From the NCBI RefSeq assembly GCF_014117445.1, contig NZ_CP059851.1, forward strand, positions 2,170,001 to 2,234,000: a stretch of 64,000 bases of DNA. Reading direction: 5' to 3'. The notes under the pieces were generated by a model. It was given only the letters and a program-made list of their open reading frames with translations. It was not told where the DNA came from and did no database searches. Below are positions 53,560 to 64,000 of the stretch, in pieces. Made by a program: the position numbers and the translations under genes. Source of the DNA: Sandaracinobacteroides saxicola. Its GTDB lineage: Bacteria > Pseudomonadota > Alphaproteobacteria > Sphingomonadales > Sphingomonadaceae. Position 1 is the stretch's first letter; every line of letters begins with the position of its first letter.

Positions 53560-54164
53560 TCGGGCGGTTCGTGCAGTCCCCCTCCGTCATCGCCCTTCGG
53601 GCGCTGACACCTCCCCCGCTTCGCAGGGGAGGAACTCCGCCCGGTATCGGCGCGCCATCAAATCCTCCCCTAGCGAAGCTGGGGGAGGTGTCAGCGAAGC
53701 TGACGGAGGGGGCATGGGCGCTGCTTGTGGCGCTCGCCCTCCTCGCCACCCCGGCGCTCGCCGTGCTGCCCGACGAGCAGTTGCCCGACCCGGTGCTGGA
53801 GGCCCGCGCGCGCAGCATCAGCGCCGAAATCCGCTGCGTCGTCTGCCAGAACCAGAGCATCGACGATTCGGACGCGCCGCTCGCCCGCGACCTGCGGCTG
53901 ATCGTGCGCGAGCGGCTGAAGGCCGGCGACAGCGACGACGCCGTCAAAAGCTACCTGACCGACCGCTATGGCAGTTTCGTGCTGCTGAAGCCCCCCTTCC
54001 AATGGGATACGGCGCTGTTGTGGCTGGGGCCGGCGGTCGTGGTGCTGCTCGGCTCGCTGGGCATCGCCACGCTGCTGCGCCGGCGTCGCGTCGCCGAAAC
54101 CGTTCCGCTGAGCGCCGCGGAAGAAGCCGCGCTCGATGCGCTTGTCGAAAGAAAAAGCCCTTGA
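53556..54164 (+). CDS. ccmH: Cytochrome c-type biogenesis protein CcmH, with repeat-encoded N-terminal extension
   Basis: 202 residues from ATG 53556, overlapping ccmG. The functional part is standard: hydrophobic segment (52-69), periplasmic Cys94-Cys97 in EIRCVVCQNQSIDDSDAPLA, YLTDRYGSFVLLKPPF and a C-terminal membrane helix. Residues 8-53 are abnormal: they are translated from a palindromic repeat (53577-53712) and place 45 extra, Pro-rich residues before the signal sequence. No other in-frame start lies upstream of the hydrophobic core. CcmH reduces apocytochrome thiols in the heme lyase complex. Confidence 0.92.
   Translation: MIGRFVQSPSVIALRALTPPPLRRGGTPPGIGAPSNPPLAKLGEVSAKLTEGAWALLVALALLATPALAVLPDEQLPDPVLEARARSISAEIRCVVCQNQSIDDSDAPLARDLRLIVRERLKAGDSDDAVKSYLTDRYGSFVLLKPPFQWDTALLWLGPAVVVLLGSLGIATLLRRRRVAETVPLSAAEEAALDALVERKSP
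53577..53712. repeat. Palindromic repeat element inserted in ccmH
   Basis: Left arm 53577-53633 and right arm 53663-53712 are near-perfect reverse complements over about 50 bases; both contain CACCTCCCCC/GGGGGAGGTG and GGGGAGGA/TCCTCCCC. A 29-base spacer separates them. This looks like a REP/MITE-type element found repeatedly in sphingomonad genomes. It is read through in frame by ccmH. Confidence 0.85.
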
Positions 54165-55333
54165 TCCTCTGGTTCGTGCTGACCACGCTGGTCGCCCTTG
54201 TCGCCGTTGCCCTCACCATCCCGCTGGTCCGTCGCTTCCAGGCGCGCGGCCGCGATGCCGATCCGACGCTTGCCGTGCTGGCGGACGAACTGGCGGAGAT
54301 CGACGCGCAGGTGGCACGCGGCGCCATCGCGCCCGCCGAGGCGGATGCGCTGCGCACCGAGGTGAAGCGCCGTATGCTGGCCGAGGCGCGCGTCGCCGAC
54401 GCGCCCGCCCGCCCCTTCGCGCCGGCGCAGACGCGCTGGATGGCCTATACGCTTGCCGGGCTGGTCGCGCTGTCCGCCGGTGGCCTCTACATGATGATGG
54501 GCAAGCCGGCGCTGCCCAGCGCCGCGCCGCAGCCGCCATCGCCGCAGCAGGCGGCGGAGGACACGCAGGTGCTGGGCATGATCGCCGGGCTGGAGACAAG
54601 GCTGAAGACCAATCCGAACGACGCCGAGGGCTGGCGCATGCTCGGCTGGAGCTATTTCAACCTGGGCCGTTTCGACCAGTCGGCAACCGCTTATGCCCGC
54701 GCGGTGGCGCTGCAACCGAAGAACGCCGGCTTCCAGTCCGCCTGGGGCGAGGCGCTGGTGCAGGCCGCCGACGGCACCATGACCCCGGCCGCGAAGGCGG
54801 CGTTCGAGGCCGCCTTCGCGCTCGACAAAACCGATGCCCGCGCGCGCTTCTTCCTGGGCGTTGCCAAATATCAGGCTGGTGAACAGCGCGCCGCGCTGAC
54901 CGACTGGATCACCCTGCTGCGCGAACTGCCCGCCGACGCGCCCATCGCCGGCGAATTGCGCCGCGTGATCGAGCAGCAGGCGGCGGACGCGAAGATCGAC
55001 GTCAGCCGCGAACTGGCGGCGATCGGCACGGCGCCTGCGCCCGCCGCCGGCGTGATGCCGGCACCGACGCCGGAACAGGCGCAGGCGGTCGGCGCGCTGC
55101 CGCCCGCGGAGCAGCAGGCCTTCATCCGCCAGATGGTCGACGGGCTCGCCGCGCGGCTCGCCGAAAACCCCAGGGACGCCGAGGGCTGGCAGCGGCTGAT
55201 GCGCGCGCGCATGGTGCTGGGCGACAGCAAGGGTGCGAAAGCGGCCTATGATGCGGGCATGAAGGCCTTTGCCGGCGACGCCGCCACCCAGGCGCAACTG
55301 ACGGCGGCCGCCAGGGACCTGAGCATCAGCTGA
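54161..55333 (+). CDS. ccmI: Cytochrome c maturation protein CcmI (TPR)
   Basis: 390 residues from a TTG at 54161 that overlaps the ccmH stop (TTGA). Two N-terminal membrane helices (3-19 and about 88-107) flank a cytoplasmic loop. The periplasmic C-terminal part has TPR units (GWRMLGWSYFNLGRFDQSAT and ARFFLGVAKYQAGEQRAAL). CcmI binds the C-terminal tail of apocytochromes and presents them to CcmFH. The 3' end overlaps ppx by 8 bases. Confidence 0.9.
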   Translation: MILWFVLTTLVALVAVALTIPLVRRFQARGRDADPTLAVLADELAEIDAQVARGAIAPAEADALRTEVKRRMLAEARVADAPARPFAPAQTRWMAYTLAGLVALSAGGLYMMMGKPALPSAAPQPPSPQQAAEDTQVLGMIAGLETRLKTNPNDAEGWRMLGWSYFNLGRFDQSATAYARAVALQPKNAGFQSAWGEALVQAADGTMTPAAKAAFEAAFALDKTDARARFFLGVAKYQAGEQRAALTDWITLLRELPADAPIAGELRRVIEQQAADAKIDVSRELAAIGTAPAPAAGVMPAPTPEQAQAVGALPPAEQQAFIRQMVDGLAARLAENPRDAEGWQRLMRARMVLGDSKGAKAAYDAGMKAFAGDAATQAQLTAAARDLSIS

Positions 55334-56857
55334 TCGTCATCGCCGCCTTCAACCCCATGGCGCCGGCCAGCAGCCGGTGCCGCCGCGCCACCGTGTCGCC
55401 ATAGAGTTTGGCGCGTTCGGGCCGCAGCGTCAGCGTCAGCGCGCCCTCCTGCGCCGCCAGCCGGCTGCTGCGCAGCGCCACGCCGGTGCCGCCGCCCAGC
55501 CGCTGCCCCAGCCGCAGCGCCAGCCCCCATTGCCGGGCGCGCGCCAGCAGCGCGGGATCGGCGATGCGCGCCAGCGGCAGCAGCGCCGGATCGGCAACCG
55601 GCCCGCCGTTCAGCGCGTGCAGCGCCACCGCCAGCATCGCCCGACCCGGCGCGTCGATCCCCACCCAATTGCCGTGCAGCGCCACATCCAGGCCGCGTTC
55701 GGGCCGGAAATCCGGATGCGCGCGCCAGGCGACATCCGCCAGCAGGCAGGCGGCGTGGCGGATGCGGCGAATCTCCGGCGCTTCGTCCGCGAACACCCCG
55801 TCGCACCAGGCCAGCAGCAGGTCGCCGACCTCGGCATTGCTGCCATCGCCGAAGCGGCCCGATCGGTGCGCCTCCGCCCGGGCGGCGCTCAGCAGCGGGT
55901 CCTCGCGCTGCTGCTCCGGCGGCAGCGCCATGTAGAGCAGGCCCTCGCGCAGGCCATAGGCGCTGGTGATGATGCGGCTGCTGCCCAGCCGCGCCGTCAC
56001 CTCCCGCAGCAGCAGCGCCGCGCCGGGCAGCTGCGGCCCGCGGCTGGTGGAGATGTTCGGCACCGCCTTCAGCGATTTCGCTTTCAGCTGCGCCAGCGTG
56101 CGCACCAGCCGCGCCGGCGCATCCGCCGGCAGCACATGATGGTGGATCACCGGCAGTGGCCATTCGATGAGGTGCATGTGCAGCTGCGCCAGCGCCCGCC
56201 AGCTGCCGCCCACCGCATAGAAGGGTTTGCCGGCGCCGGCGCGCGCCCAGTCCACCTTCGCCAGCGCCTTCGCCACGAAGGCGTTGAGCGCCGCGCGGCT
56301 CTTCTTGCGCTCGGCATCCAGCCGCAGCGAGCCGATGGGCAGCGACACCCGCTCATGCGCCTGGCCATTGCTCACGCGGATCAGCTCCAGGCTGCCGCCG
56401 CCCAGGTCGCCGACCACGCCGTCGGCATCGGGAATGCCGGCGATGACGCCGAACGCCGCCGCCCGCGCCTCCGCCTCGCCGTCGATGGTCTCGATCTCCA
56501 GCCCGACCTCGTTCCGCACCCGCGCCACGAACGCCGCGCCGTTTGCCGCCTCGCGGATCGCCGCGGTCGCCACCGCGCGCAGGCTGTCCACCCCCATGGC
56601 GTTCGCCAGCGCCACGAAGCGCGTCAGGCCGTCGAGCGTCAGCGCCATGGCATCATCGGAAAGCCGGCCGTTCGCCGCCACGCCGCGCCCCAGCCCGGCC
56701 ATCAGTTTTTCGTTGAACAGCACCGCCGGCGTGCGCACCAGCCCCTCATAGACCACCAGACGCACGCTGTTGCTGCCGATGTCGATGATACCGATGCGCG
56801 GCTCGCGCAGGTCGATGCCGCGCGGCTCGCGCACGTCGGCCGCACGCGCCAGCAAAC

Positions 56858-56861
<4 letters not shown>
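55326..56861 (-). CDS. ppx: Ppx/GppA-family exopolyphosphatase
   Basis: 511 residues. Actin-like ATPase fold: phosphate 1 loop [28 protein letters not shown], phosphate 2 loop [16 protein letters not shown], and the C-terminal HD-like helical domain. The family degrades polyphosphate or converts pppGpp to ppGpp. Its start overlaps the alaS stop by four bases (ATGA). Confidence 0.93.
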
Positions 56862-59512
<2,651 letters not shown>

Positions 59513-59613
59513 CGCGCCCCGAATCCCGTTCATGTGTCGAACGACATCTAAGGCGCGCGGCCCAGCCGGGCAAGGCGAGCCATGCCGCACCCCAGCTCCT
59601 CCCCCGCCACCCC

Positions 59614-59641
59614 CTTGAACCGGCAAAACGGCTTTCTACAT
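59614..59641 (+). promoter_or_regulatory. Possible sigma-32 (heat-shock) promoter
   Basis: CTTGAA at 59614-59619 matches the sigma-32 -35 element; CTACAT at 59636-59641 is a loose -10 match at 16 bases. It would give a leader of about 90 bases for the hsp20 gene, fitting the thermometer below. Confidence 0.4.
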
Positions 59642-59684
59642 CGTCATCCGTTGGCACCGGTTGCCGTCATGGGACCACGCCGAC

Positions 59685-59739
59685 ATGCCGCGCCAGTTCG
59701 GGCGGCACCCCTAACCCATTGCTTTGAAAGGATGGACTG
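59685..59739 (+). promoter_or_regulatory. ROSE-like RNA thermometer in hsp20 leader
   Basis: The last hairpin pairs CCAUUGCUU (59716-59724) with AAGGAUGG (59728-59735): CCAU-AUGG, U59720-G59731 wobble, G59721 bulged, C59722-G59730, then two U-A pairs. The AAGGA ribosome-binding site (59728-59732) is thus masked opposite UUGCU with a bulged G, the signature of ROSE elements. An upstream hairpin (stem TGCCGC/GCGGCA, about 59685-59706) adds the multi-hairpin layout. Melting at high temperature would free translation of the sHSP. Confidence 0.72.
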
Positions 59740-60210
59740 ATGACCCGTTTTGATTTCGCGCCACTGCTGCGCTCCTCGGTCGGCTTTGAAAACCTGAACC
59801 GGCTGGTGGATTTCGCCACGCGCGCCGCCGAAGGCGACACCGCCTTCCCGCCCTATAATATCGAGAAGCTGGGCGACGACGGCTATCGCATCACCATGGC
59901 GGTCGCCGGCTTCGCGCCGAACGAGCTCGACCTGACGGTCCAGGAAAACACGCTGATCGTCACCGGAAAGGCCGCCGACGAAGCGCAACCGGCCGAACGC
60001 AGCTTCCTGCATCGCGGCATCGCCAAGCGCACGTTCGAGCGCCGCTTCCAGCTCGCCGACGTCATCAAGGTGACCGGCGCCAGCTTCGAGAACGGCCTGC
60101 TGAACATCGAGCTGGTGCGCGAAGTGCCTGAGCACAAGAAGCCCCGCAAGATCGAGATCGGCACGACCAACGCGCCGGTCGCCATCGAAGGCTTCAAGCA
60201 GGCCGCCTGA
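59740..60210 (+). CDS. Small heat-shock protein (Hsp20/IbpA family)
   Basis: 156 residues. The alpha-crystallin domain (about 38-135) shows PPYNIEKLGDDGYRITMAVA, GFAPNELDLTVQENTLIVTG and FENGLLNIELVREVPE. An N-terminal arm and a short C-terminal tail with a KIEI motif close to the IxI oligomerisation motif flank it. It is an ATP-independent holdase for unfolding proteins. Leader features indicate heat control both transcriptionally and at the RNA level. Confidence 0.95.
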   Translation: MTRFDFAPLLRSSVGFENLNRLVDFATRAAEGDTAFPPYNIEKLGDDGYRITMAVAGFAPNELDLTVQENTLIVTGKAADEAQPAERSFLHRGIAKRTFERRFQLADVIKVTGASFENGLLNIELVREVPEHKKPRKIEIGTTNAPVAIEGFKQAA

Positions 60211-60297
60211 TTGTTGGCCGGCTGACGCCAGAGCAGGCGGCGCACCAGCGCCGGCGCCCGGTCGGGCTTGTTCCGATCGGTCAGCGTCAGGAAGACC

Positions 60298-60328
60298 GGG
60301 GCCAGCGGCACGCGCCGCTGGCCCCTTT
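60298..60328. terminator. Strong hairpin terminator between convergent genes
   Basis: A 12-base perfect stem (60298-60309 with 60314-60325) and four-base loop, followed by TTT. It sits between the hsp20 stop and the end of the minus-strand SnoaL-like gene and probably serves the hsp20 transcript. Confidence 0.75.
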
Positions 60329-60332
60329 CGCG

Positions 60333-60770
60333 TTACAGAGCGAAATAGCGCTCCTCGACGATGCGCCCGTCCTCCACCGTATAAACGACATTCTCGGTCA
60401 TGGTGGTGCGCTCGCCATCCTTCGGCGTGACGTCCACCGCCAGCCGCACGATGAACTGGTCGCCGTTGACGAACGGCCCTTCCACCTCGATGCCATGGAC
60501 CGTGTGGTTCTCGTTCCACCAGCGCATCTTGTTGAGATTCTCCTCGCGGCCCTCCACGAACGCCATCGGGCCGTCCATCGCCTCCAGTGTCACCAGGTCC
60601 TCGTCCCAGTGCGCCTCGGCCGCTTCCATGAACTTGCCCTCCCGCAGCAGCGCGGTGAAGGTTTCCGCCAGCGCGCGGGCGTCCTCTTCCTCCTCGTCCA
60701 GCTCATCCTCCTCGACCTCGGCGTCCTCGATCTCCGGATCGTCCTGCATCGGGGTGACTGATTCGCTCAT
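60333..60770 (-). CDS. SnoaL/NTF2-like protein with acidic N-terminus
   Basis: 145 residues from ATG 60770 with GGAG upstream. The first ~30 residues are almost all Glu and Asp (EDAEVEEDELDEEEEDARAL). The rest is an NTF2-like domain: FMEAAEAHWDEDLVTLEAMD, FVEGREENLNKMRWWNENHT and ENVVYTVEDGRIVEERYF. Its function is unknown; it resembles SnoaL-like proteins found singly in sphingomonads. The acidic tail is probably disordered. Confidence 0.82.
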   Translation of the reverse strand: MSESVTPMQDDPEIEDAEVEEDELDEEEEDARALAETFTALLREGKFMEAAEAHWDEDLVTLEAMDGPMAFVEGREENLNKMRWWNENHTVHGIEVEGPFVNGDQFIVRLAVDVTPKDGERTTMTENVVYTVEDGRIVEERYFAL

Positions 60771-60868
60771 GGCACTTCTCCTTCCGCACCAACCATAGGA
60801 CGCGGATAAGTCAGCGCGGTTGCAGTGCCGGGGGGACTGGCGCAAAACATCGCGCAAGGGAGAGTGCC

Positions 60869-61912
60869 ATGCAGACCACCGAAATCCGGCTGATGAAAAA
60901 CGACCCGCGCACGCGGGAGGTGGCCCCTGTCGAACGGGCCCCGGGCCCCGGCCAGGCGCTCGCGCGCATCGACCGCTTCGCCCTCACCTCCAACAACGTC
61001 ACCTACGCCGCCATCGGCGAGGCGATGGGATATTGGCGCTTTTTCCCCGCGCCCGAGCCGTGGATCATCATGCCGGTGTGGGGCTTCGCCACCGTCACCG
61101 AATCGCGGGCCGAGGGCGTGGCCGCGGGGGACCGATTCTATGGCTATTGGCCGTCCGCCAGCCACGCGCTGCTGACGCCCGGGCCGGTGAAGGCGCATGG
61201 CTTCGCCGACATGGCGCCGCACCGCCAGGCGCTGCCGCCGATCTACAATGCCTATTCGCCGGTCGCGCCCGGTACCGACGAGGCCGCCGCGGCGCTGTTC
61301 CGGCCGCTCTATGGCACCGGCTTCGTGCTCGCCGACCATCTGGTCGAGACCGCCGAACCCGGCGCGATCATCCTGACCAGCGCCAGCAGCAAGACCGCGC
61401 TGGCGACGGCCGAGGGCCTGCGCGCCGCCGGCCGGCCGGCGACCGGCCTGACCTCGGCGGCGAACCGGGATTTCACGCTGGCGACCGGCTATTACGACCA
61501 GGTGCTGGCCTATGACGACCTCGCCACCCTCGATGCCGGCGCGCCTGCCACACTCGTCGATTTCAGCGGCAACGCCCGGCTGAAGGCGGCGCTGCACCGC
61601 CACCTGCGCGGCCTCGGCGCCAGCCACATCGTCGGCGCCACGCACTGGGACGTCGCCCCCGATGCCGAGCCGCTGCCCGGTCCCACCCCCGCGCTGTTCT
61701 TCGCCCCCACCGTCTGGGCCGCCAAGGCGAAGGCGATGGGCCCCGCCGCCTTCGACGCCGCCATGGCCGCCGGCATGGCGCGCTTCCTTGCCACCACCCG
61801 GCCCTGGCTGACCATCATCCAGGAAAGCGGCCCCGCCGCCTACGAAACCCGCCTCGACAAGCTGCTTGCCGGCACCGCCAGCCCGGCGGAAGGCTATGTG
61901 ATCAGCCTGTAA
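60869..61912 (+). CDS. DUF2855 family protein
   Basis: 347 residues with AAGGGAG before ATG 60869. The family pattern includes RIDRFALTSNNVTYAAIGEA, GYWRFFPAPEPW, GYWPSASHALLTP, then YSPVAPGTD and the nucleotide-binding-like segment IILTSASSKTALATAEGL. The fold resembles medium-chain dehydrogenases with a degenerate Rossmann motif. No function is established. Confidence 0.88.
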   Translation: MQTTEIRLMKNDPRTREVAPVERAPGPGQALARIDRFALTSNNVTYAAIGEAMGYWRFFPAPEPWIIMPVWGFATVTESRAEGVAAGDRFYGYWPSASHALLTPGPVKAHGFADMAPHRQALPPIYNAYSPVAPGTDEAAAALFRPLYGTGFVLADHLVETAEPGAIILTSASSKTALATAEGLRAAGRPATGLTSAANRDFTLATGYYDQVLAYDDLATLDAGAPATLVDFSGNARLKAALHRHLRGLGASHIVGATHWDVAPDAEPLPGPTPALFFAPTVWAAKAKAMGPAAFDAAMAAGMARFLATTRPWLTIIQESGPAAYETRLDKLLAGTASPAEGYVISL

Positions 61913-62013
61913 CCCGCGCTGTCAGCTGCGCCGAACATGCGACCTCAGAGGGGAGGCAACGCACGAGACTGGCTGGGAAATTGCTCAGGCCGACGGCGAG
62001 TTATCGACCAATC

Positions 62014-62577
62014 TCAGCCTCGGGCGGTCTTCTTGCGCTCCACGCTGAAGCGCTTCAACTGCTCGATCGGCTCTTCCCAGCCGGGTTTCGCCGCCGCCGC
62101 CGCCTGATAATCCTCGAACGCCTGCCGCATGTCGCCGGTCAGTTCATAGGCGACCGCCCGCGTGTAATAGGCGACCTCAGGCCGGGACGGGTTCATCGAC
62201 AGGCCCTGGCTCAGCGCCGCGATGGCGTCGCGGTCGCGCCCGCCCTTGTGCAGCAGCGCAATGCCATGGTTGACATAGGCCTCCGCCAGCGAGCCGTCGA
62301 CGCGGATCGCCTCGGCATAATCGGCGATCGCGCCATCCAGGTCGCGGCCCTGCATCTTCAATATGCCGCGATTGACCAGCGTCGCGGCGCGGTCCCGCCG
62401 GCCCAGCGCCTCTTCCTCCAGCGCCTGCGTGCAAATCTCGATGCTCGTGCGCGTGCTGCGCTTCATCTCCGCCGCCTCGAAACAGCTGCGGCCCATGCCA
62501 CCGCCCATCAAGGTCACCGCCGCATGCCCGGGCAGCGCCAGCAGCAACGCGGCCCCCACCATCACCGAACGGATCAT
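62014..62577 (-). CDS. Secreted TPR protein
   Basis: 187 residues from ATG 62577 with GGGGAG upstream. The signal peptide (MIRSVMVGAALLLALPGHAA) is followed by two or three TPR units: AATLVNRGILKMQGRDLDGA, YVNHGIALLHKGGRDRDAI and YYTRAVAYELTGDMRQAFE. It is probably periplasmic with a scaffolding role; no partner is suggested by the neighbourhood. Confidence 0.85.
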   Translation of the reverse strand: MIRSVMVGAALLLALPGHAAVTLMGGGMGRSCFEAAEMKRSTRTSIEICTQALEEEALGRRDRAATLVNRGILKMQGRDLDGAIADYAEAIRVDGSLAEAYVNHGIALLHKGGRDRDAIAALSQGLSMNPSRPEVAYYTRAVAYELTGDMRQAFEDYQAAAAAKPGWEEPIEQLKRFSVERKKTARG

Positions 62578-62652
62578 GGCTTTCTCCCCTTGCCACTCAC
62601 ACCTCATGGTACAATAGCACATCCACGAAGCAAGAAAAGCGTCATCAATCCT

Positions 62653-62671
62653 CCCGCGCGACGCGCGCGGG
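62653..62671. other. GC-rich hairpin downstream of purK
   Basis: An eight-base perfect stem (62653-62660 with 62664-62671) and three-base loop between the TPR start and the purK stop. It lacks an adjacent T-run, so it is at most a weak (or Rho-assisted) terminator for purEK. Confidence 0.4.
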
Positions 62672-62697
62672 CTTGGCCGGACGTCGACGCGGGCGGC

Positions 62698-63756
62698 CTA
62701 TAAAAAATTCACATGCCCCATCTTGCGGCCCTCCGCCGCCTCCGACTTGCCATAGAGGTGCAGCTTCGCCGCGGGGTCCGCCAGCAGCGCCGGCCAGCGG
62801 TCCGCCGTGTCGCCCAGCAGATTCTCCATCCGCACCCGCGGCACCCGCATCGTCACCGGCCCCAGCGGCAGGCCGCAGATGGCGCGGACATGCTGCTCGA
62901 ACTGGCTGGTCAGCGCGCCGTCCTGCGTCCAGTGGCCGCTGTTGTGCACCCGGGGCGCCATCTCGTTGAACAGCGGGCCCTCGGCGCACGCGAAAAACTC
63001 GCACGCCAGCACACCGACATAGTCCAGCGCGTCGGCGATCCGCACCGTCAGCGCAGTCGCCTCCGCCATGCACGCCGCCACCGCCGCCCCCGCCGGCACA
63101 TGCGATTCGGACAGGATGCCGCCACGGTGCACATTTTCCGCCGCCGGATAATGCACCTCCGCGCCGCCCGGACAGCGCGCGACCAGGATCGAGAATTCCG
63201 CCGCGAACGCCACATAGCCTTCCAGCACGCACGGCGCGCCCGCCACCGCCGCCCATGCCGCCCCGGCCTCGTCGGCAGAACCGATGCGCACCTGGCCCTT
63301 GCCGTCATAGCCCAGCCGCCGCGTCTTCAGGATCGCCGGCGTGCCCACGTCCGCCAGCGCGGCATGCAGGCCGGCAAGCGAATCGACTGCCGCGAACGGC
63401 GCCGGCCGGCCGCCAAGTCCGGCGACGAAGCGTTTCTCGATCATCCGGTCCTGCGCCACCCGCAACGCCGCCACGCCGGGCCGCACCGGTTTCAGCGCCG
63501 CCAGCCGCTCCACCGTCGCCACCGGCACATTCTCGAATTCATAGGTGATGACATCGACCGCCGCCGCAAAGCGGTCCAGCGCCGCCGCATCGTCCCACGC
63601 CGCGCGCGTCACCGCCGCCGCGACATCGCCCGCCACCAGTTCGGCATCGGGTGCATAAACATGCACGCGGTATCCCAGCGGCGCCGCCGCCAGGGCCAGC
63701 ATCCGCCCCAGCTGCCCGCCCCCCAGGATGCCGATGGTCGCACCCGGCAGGATCAA
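62698..63756 (-). CDS. purK: 5-(carboxyamino)imidazole ribonucleotide synthase
   Basis: 352 residues from a TTG that overlaps the purE stop (TTGA). Start motif [20 protein letters not shown]. The ATP-grasp domain has [20 protein letters not shown], the acidic [17 protein letters not shown] and [18 protein letters not shown]. It makes N5-CAIR from AIR, bicarbonate and ATP in purine synthesis, feeding PurE. Confidence 0.96.
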   Translation of the reverse strand: MILPGATIGILGGGQLGRMLALAAAPLGYRVHVYAPDAELVAGDVAAAVTRAAWDDAAALDRFAAAVDVITYEFENVPVATVERLAALKPVRPGVAALRVAQDRMIEKRFVAGLGGRPAPFAAVDSLAGLHAALADVGTPAILKTRRLGYDGKGQVRIGSADEAGAAWAAVAGAPCVLEGYVAFAAEFSILVARCPGGAEVHYPAAENVHRGGILSESHVPAGAAVAACMAEATALTVRIADALDYVGVLACEFFACAEGPLFNEMAPRVHNSGHWTQDGALTSQFEQHVRAICGLPLGPVTMRVPRVRMENLLGDTADRWPALLADPAAKLHLYGKSEAAEGRKMGHVNFL

Positions 63757-64000
63757 GCCGCCGGCTCCGCCGCCACGCGCTCGCTCTGCGCCGCGCGCCA
63801 GGCCTCCAGCCGCGTCGCCAGCGCATCGTCCGTGGTCGCCAGCATGGCGGCGGCCAGCAGCGCCGCGTTCACCGCACCGGCCCGACCGATCGCCAGCGTG
63901 CCCACGGGGATGCCCGCCGGCATCTGGACGATCGACAGCAGGCTGTCCATGCCGCCCAGCGCCGCCGATGGCACCGGCACCCCCAGCACCGGCAGGCGGG
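63753..64000 (-). CDS. purE: N5-CAIR mutase, C-terminal part (5' end off window)
   Basis: About 82 C-terminal residues are visible, in frame to the window edge. PurE motifs: [40 protein letters not shown] and [11 protein letters not shown]. It converts N5-CAIR to CAIR and is translationally coupled to purK. Confidence 0.93.
   Translation of the reverse strand, partial: RLPVLGVPVPSAALGGMDSLLSIVQMPAGIPVGTLAIGRAGAVNAALLAAAMLATTDDALATRLEAWRAAQSERVAAEPAA

Noticed and set aside
62577-62650. Short minus-strand leader peptide starting near 62645 after GGAGG
   Set aside because: About 13 codons with no conserved feature; the GGAGG belongs to the GC-rich hairpin region and no regulatory link is visible.

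Overview
High-GC bacterial chromosome segment with tightly packed genes, many of which overlap by 1-8 bases at their stop/start (ATGA, GTGA, TTGA). The gene families point to an alphaproteobacterium, most likely Sphingomonadales: a PEPxxWA-CTERM protein, a HWE histidine kinase, sphingomonad-like Dxs and DUF2855 proteins, and alphaproteobacterial palindromic repeats. The genus cannot be settled from sequence alone. No tRNA, rRNA, CRISPR array, IS element or prophage was seen. No gene-free stretch exceeds 300 bases; the largest is about 265 bases (50749-51013).

Layout. (1) 1-10267, minus: the N-terminal 3,400 or so residues of a giant trimeric autotransporter adhesin whose C-terminus lies outside the window. 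(2) 10420-14662, minus: a three-gene signalling operon (OmpR-type regulator, LysM-FecR periplasmic protein, CHASE2 histidine kinase) reading toward the adhesin. (3) 14839-16807, minus: a tandem-repeat papain-like (C70) protease and a small unknown partner, closed by an intrinsic terminator. (4) 16965-19595, plus: two polysaccharide-deacetylase-fold enzymes flanking a membrane-tethered receiver-domain protein. (5) 19690-26762: housekeeping genes (rsmB-like, Fur/Zur, dxs, tlyA), a GH32 glycosidase, a mazEF-type toxin-antitoxin pair and a very small AbrB-like gene. (6) 26776-48811: a large, apparently catabolic region with an AraC regulator, MFS transporter, several SnoaL/NTF2-fold proteins, cupin, LuxR solo, Rieske oxygenase plus ferredoxin, four SDRs, an MDR reductase, an epoxide-hydrolase-like protein, a P450, two acyl-CoA dehydrogenases, a DUF35/thiolase pair and a ThuA-like protein. 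A DUF433/DUF5615 toxin-antitoxin pair and a PEP-CTERM protein sit inside it. (7) 48894-50748: a HWE kinase and a CheY-like regulator in convergent overlap. (8) 51014-55333: cytochrome c maturation genes ccmF-G-H-I. (9) 55326-64000: ppx, alaS, a small heat-shock gene with a ROSE-like RNA thermometer, DUF2855, TPR protein, purK and the end of purE.

The catabolic region is the best candidate for an undescribed pathway. The thiolase/DUF35 pair with two acyl-CoA dehydrogenases resembles the actinobacterial steroid side-chain retro-aldolase module. The Rieske system, P450, SDRs and epoxide-hydrolase-like protein suggest an alicyclic, terpenoid or steroid-like substrate, which is inference. Other items worth following are the receiver protein between the deacetylases, the repeat/C70 protease, a palindromic element that has become coding sequence in ccmH, and the ROSE-like thermometer.
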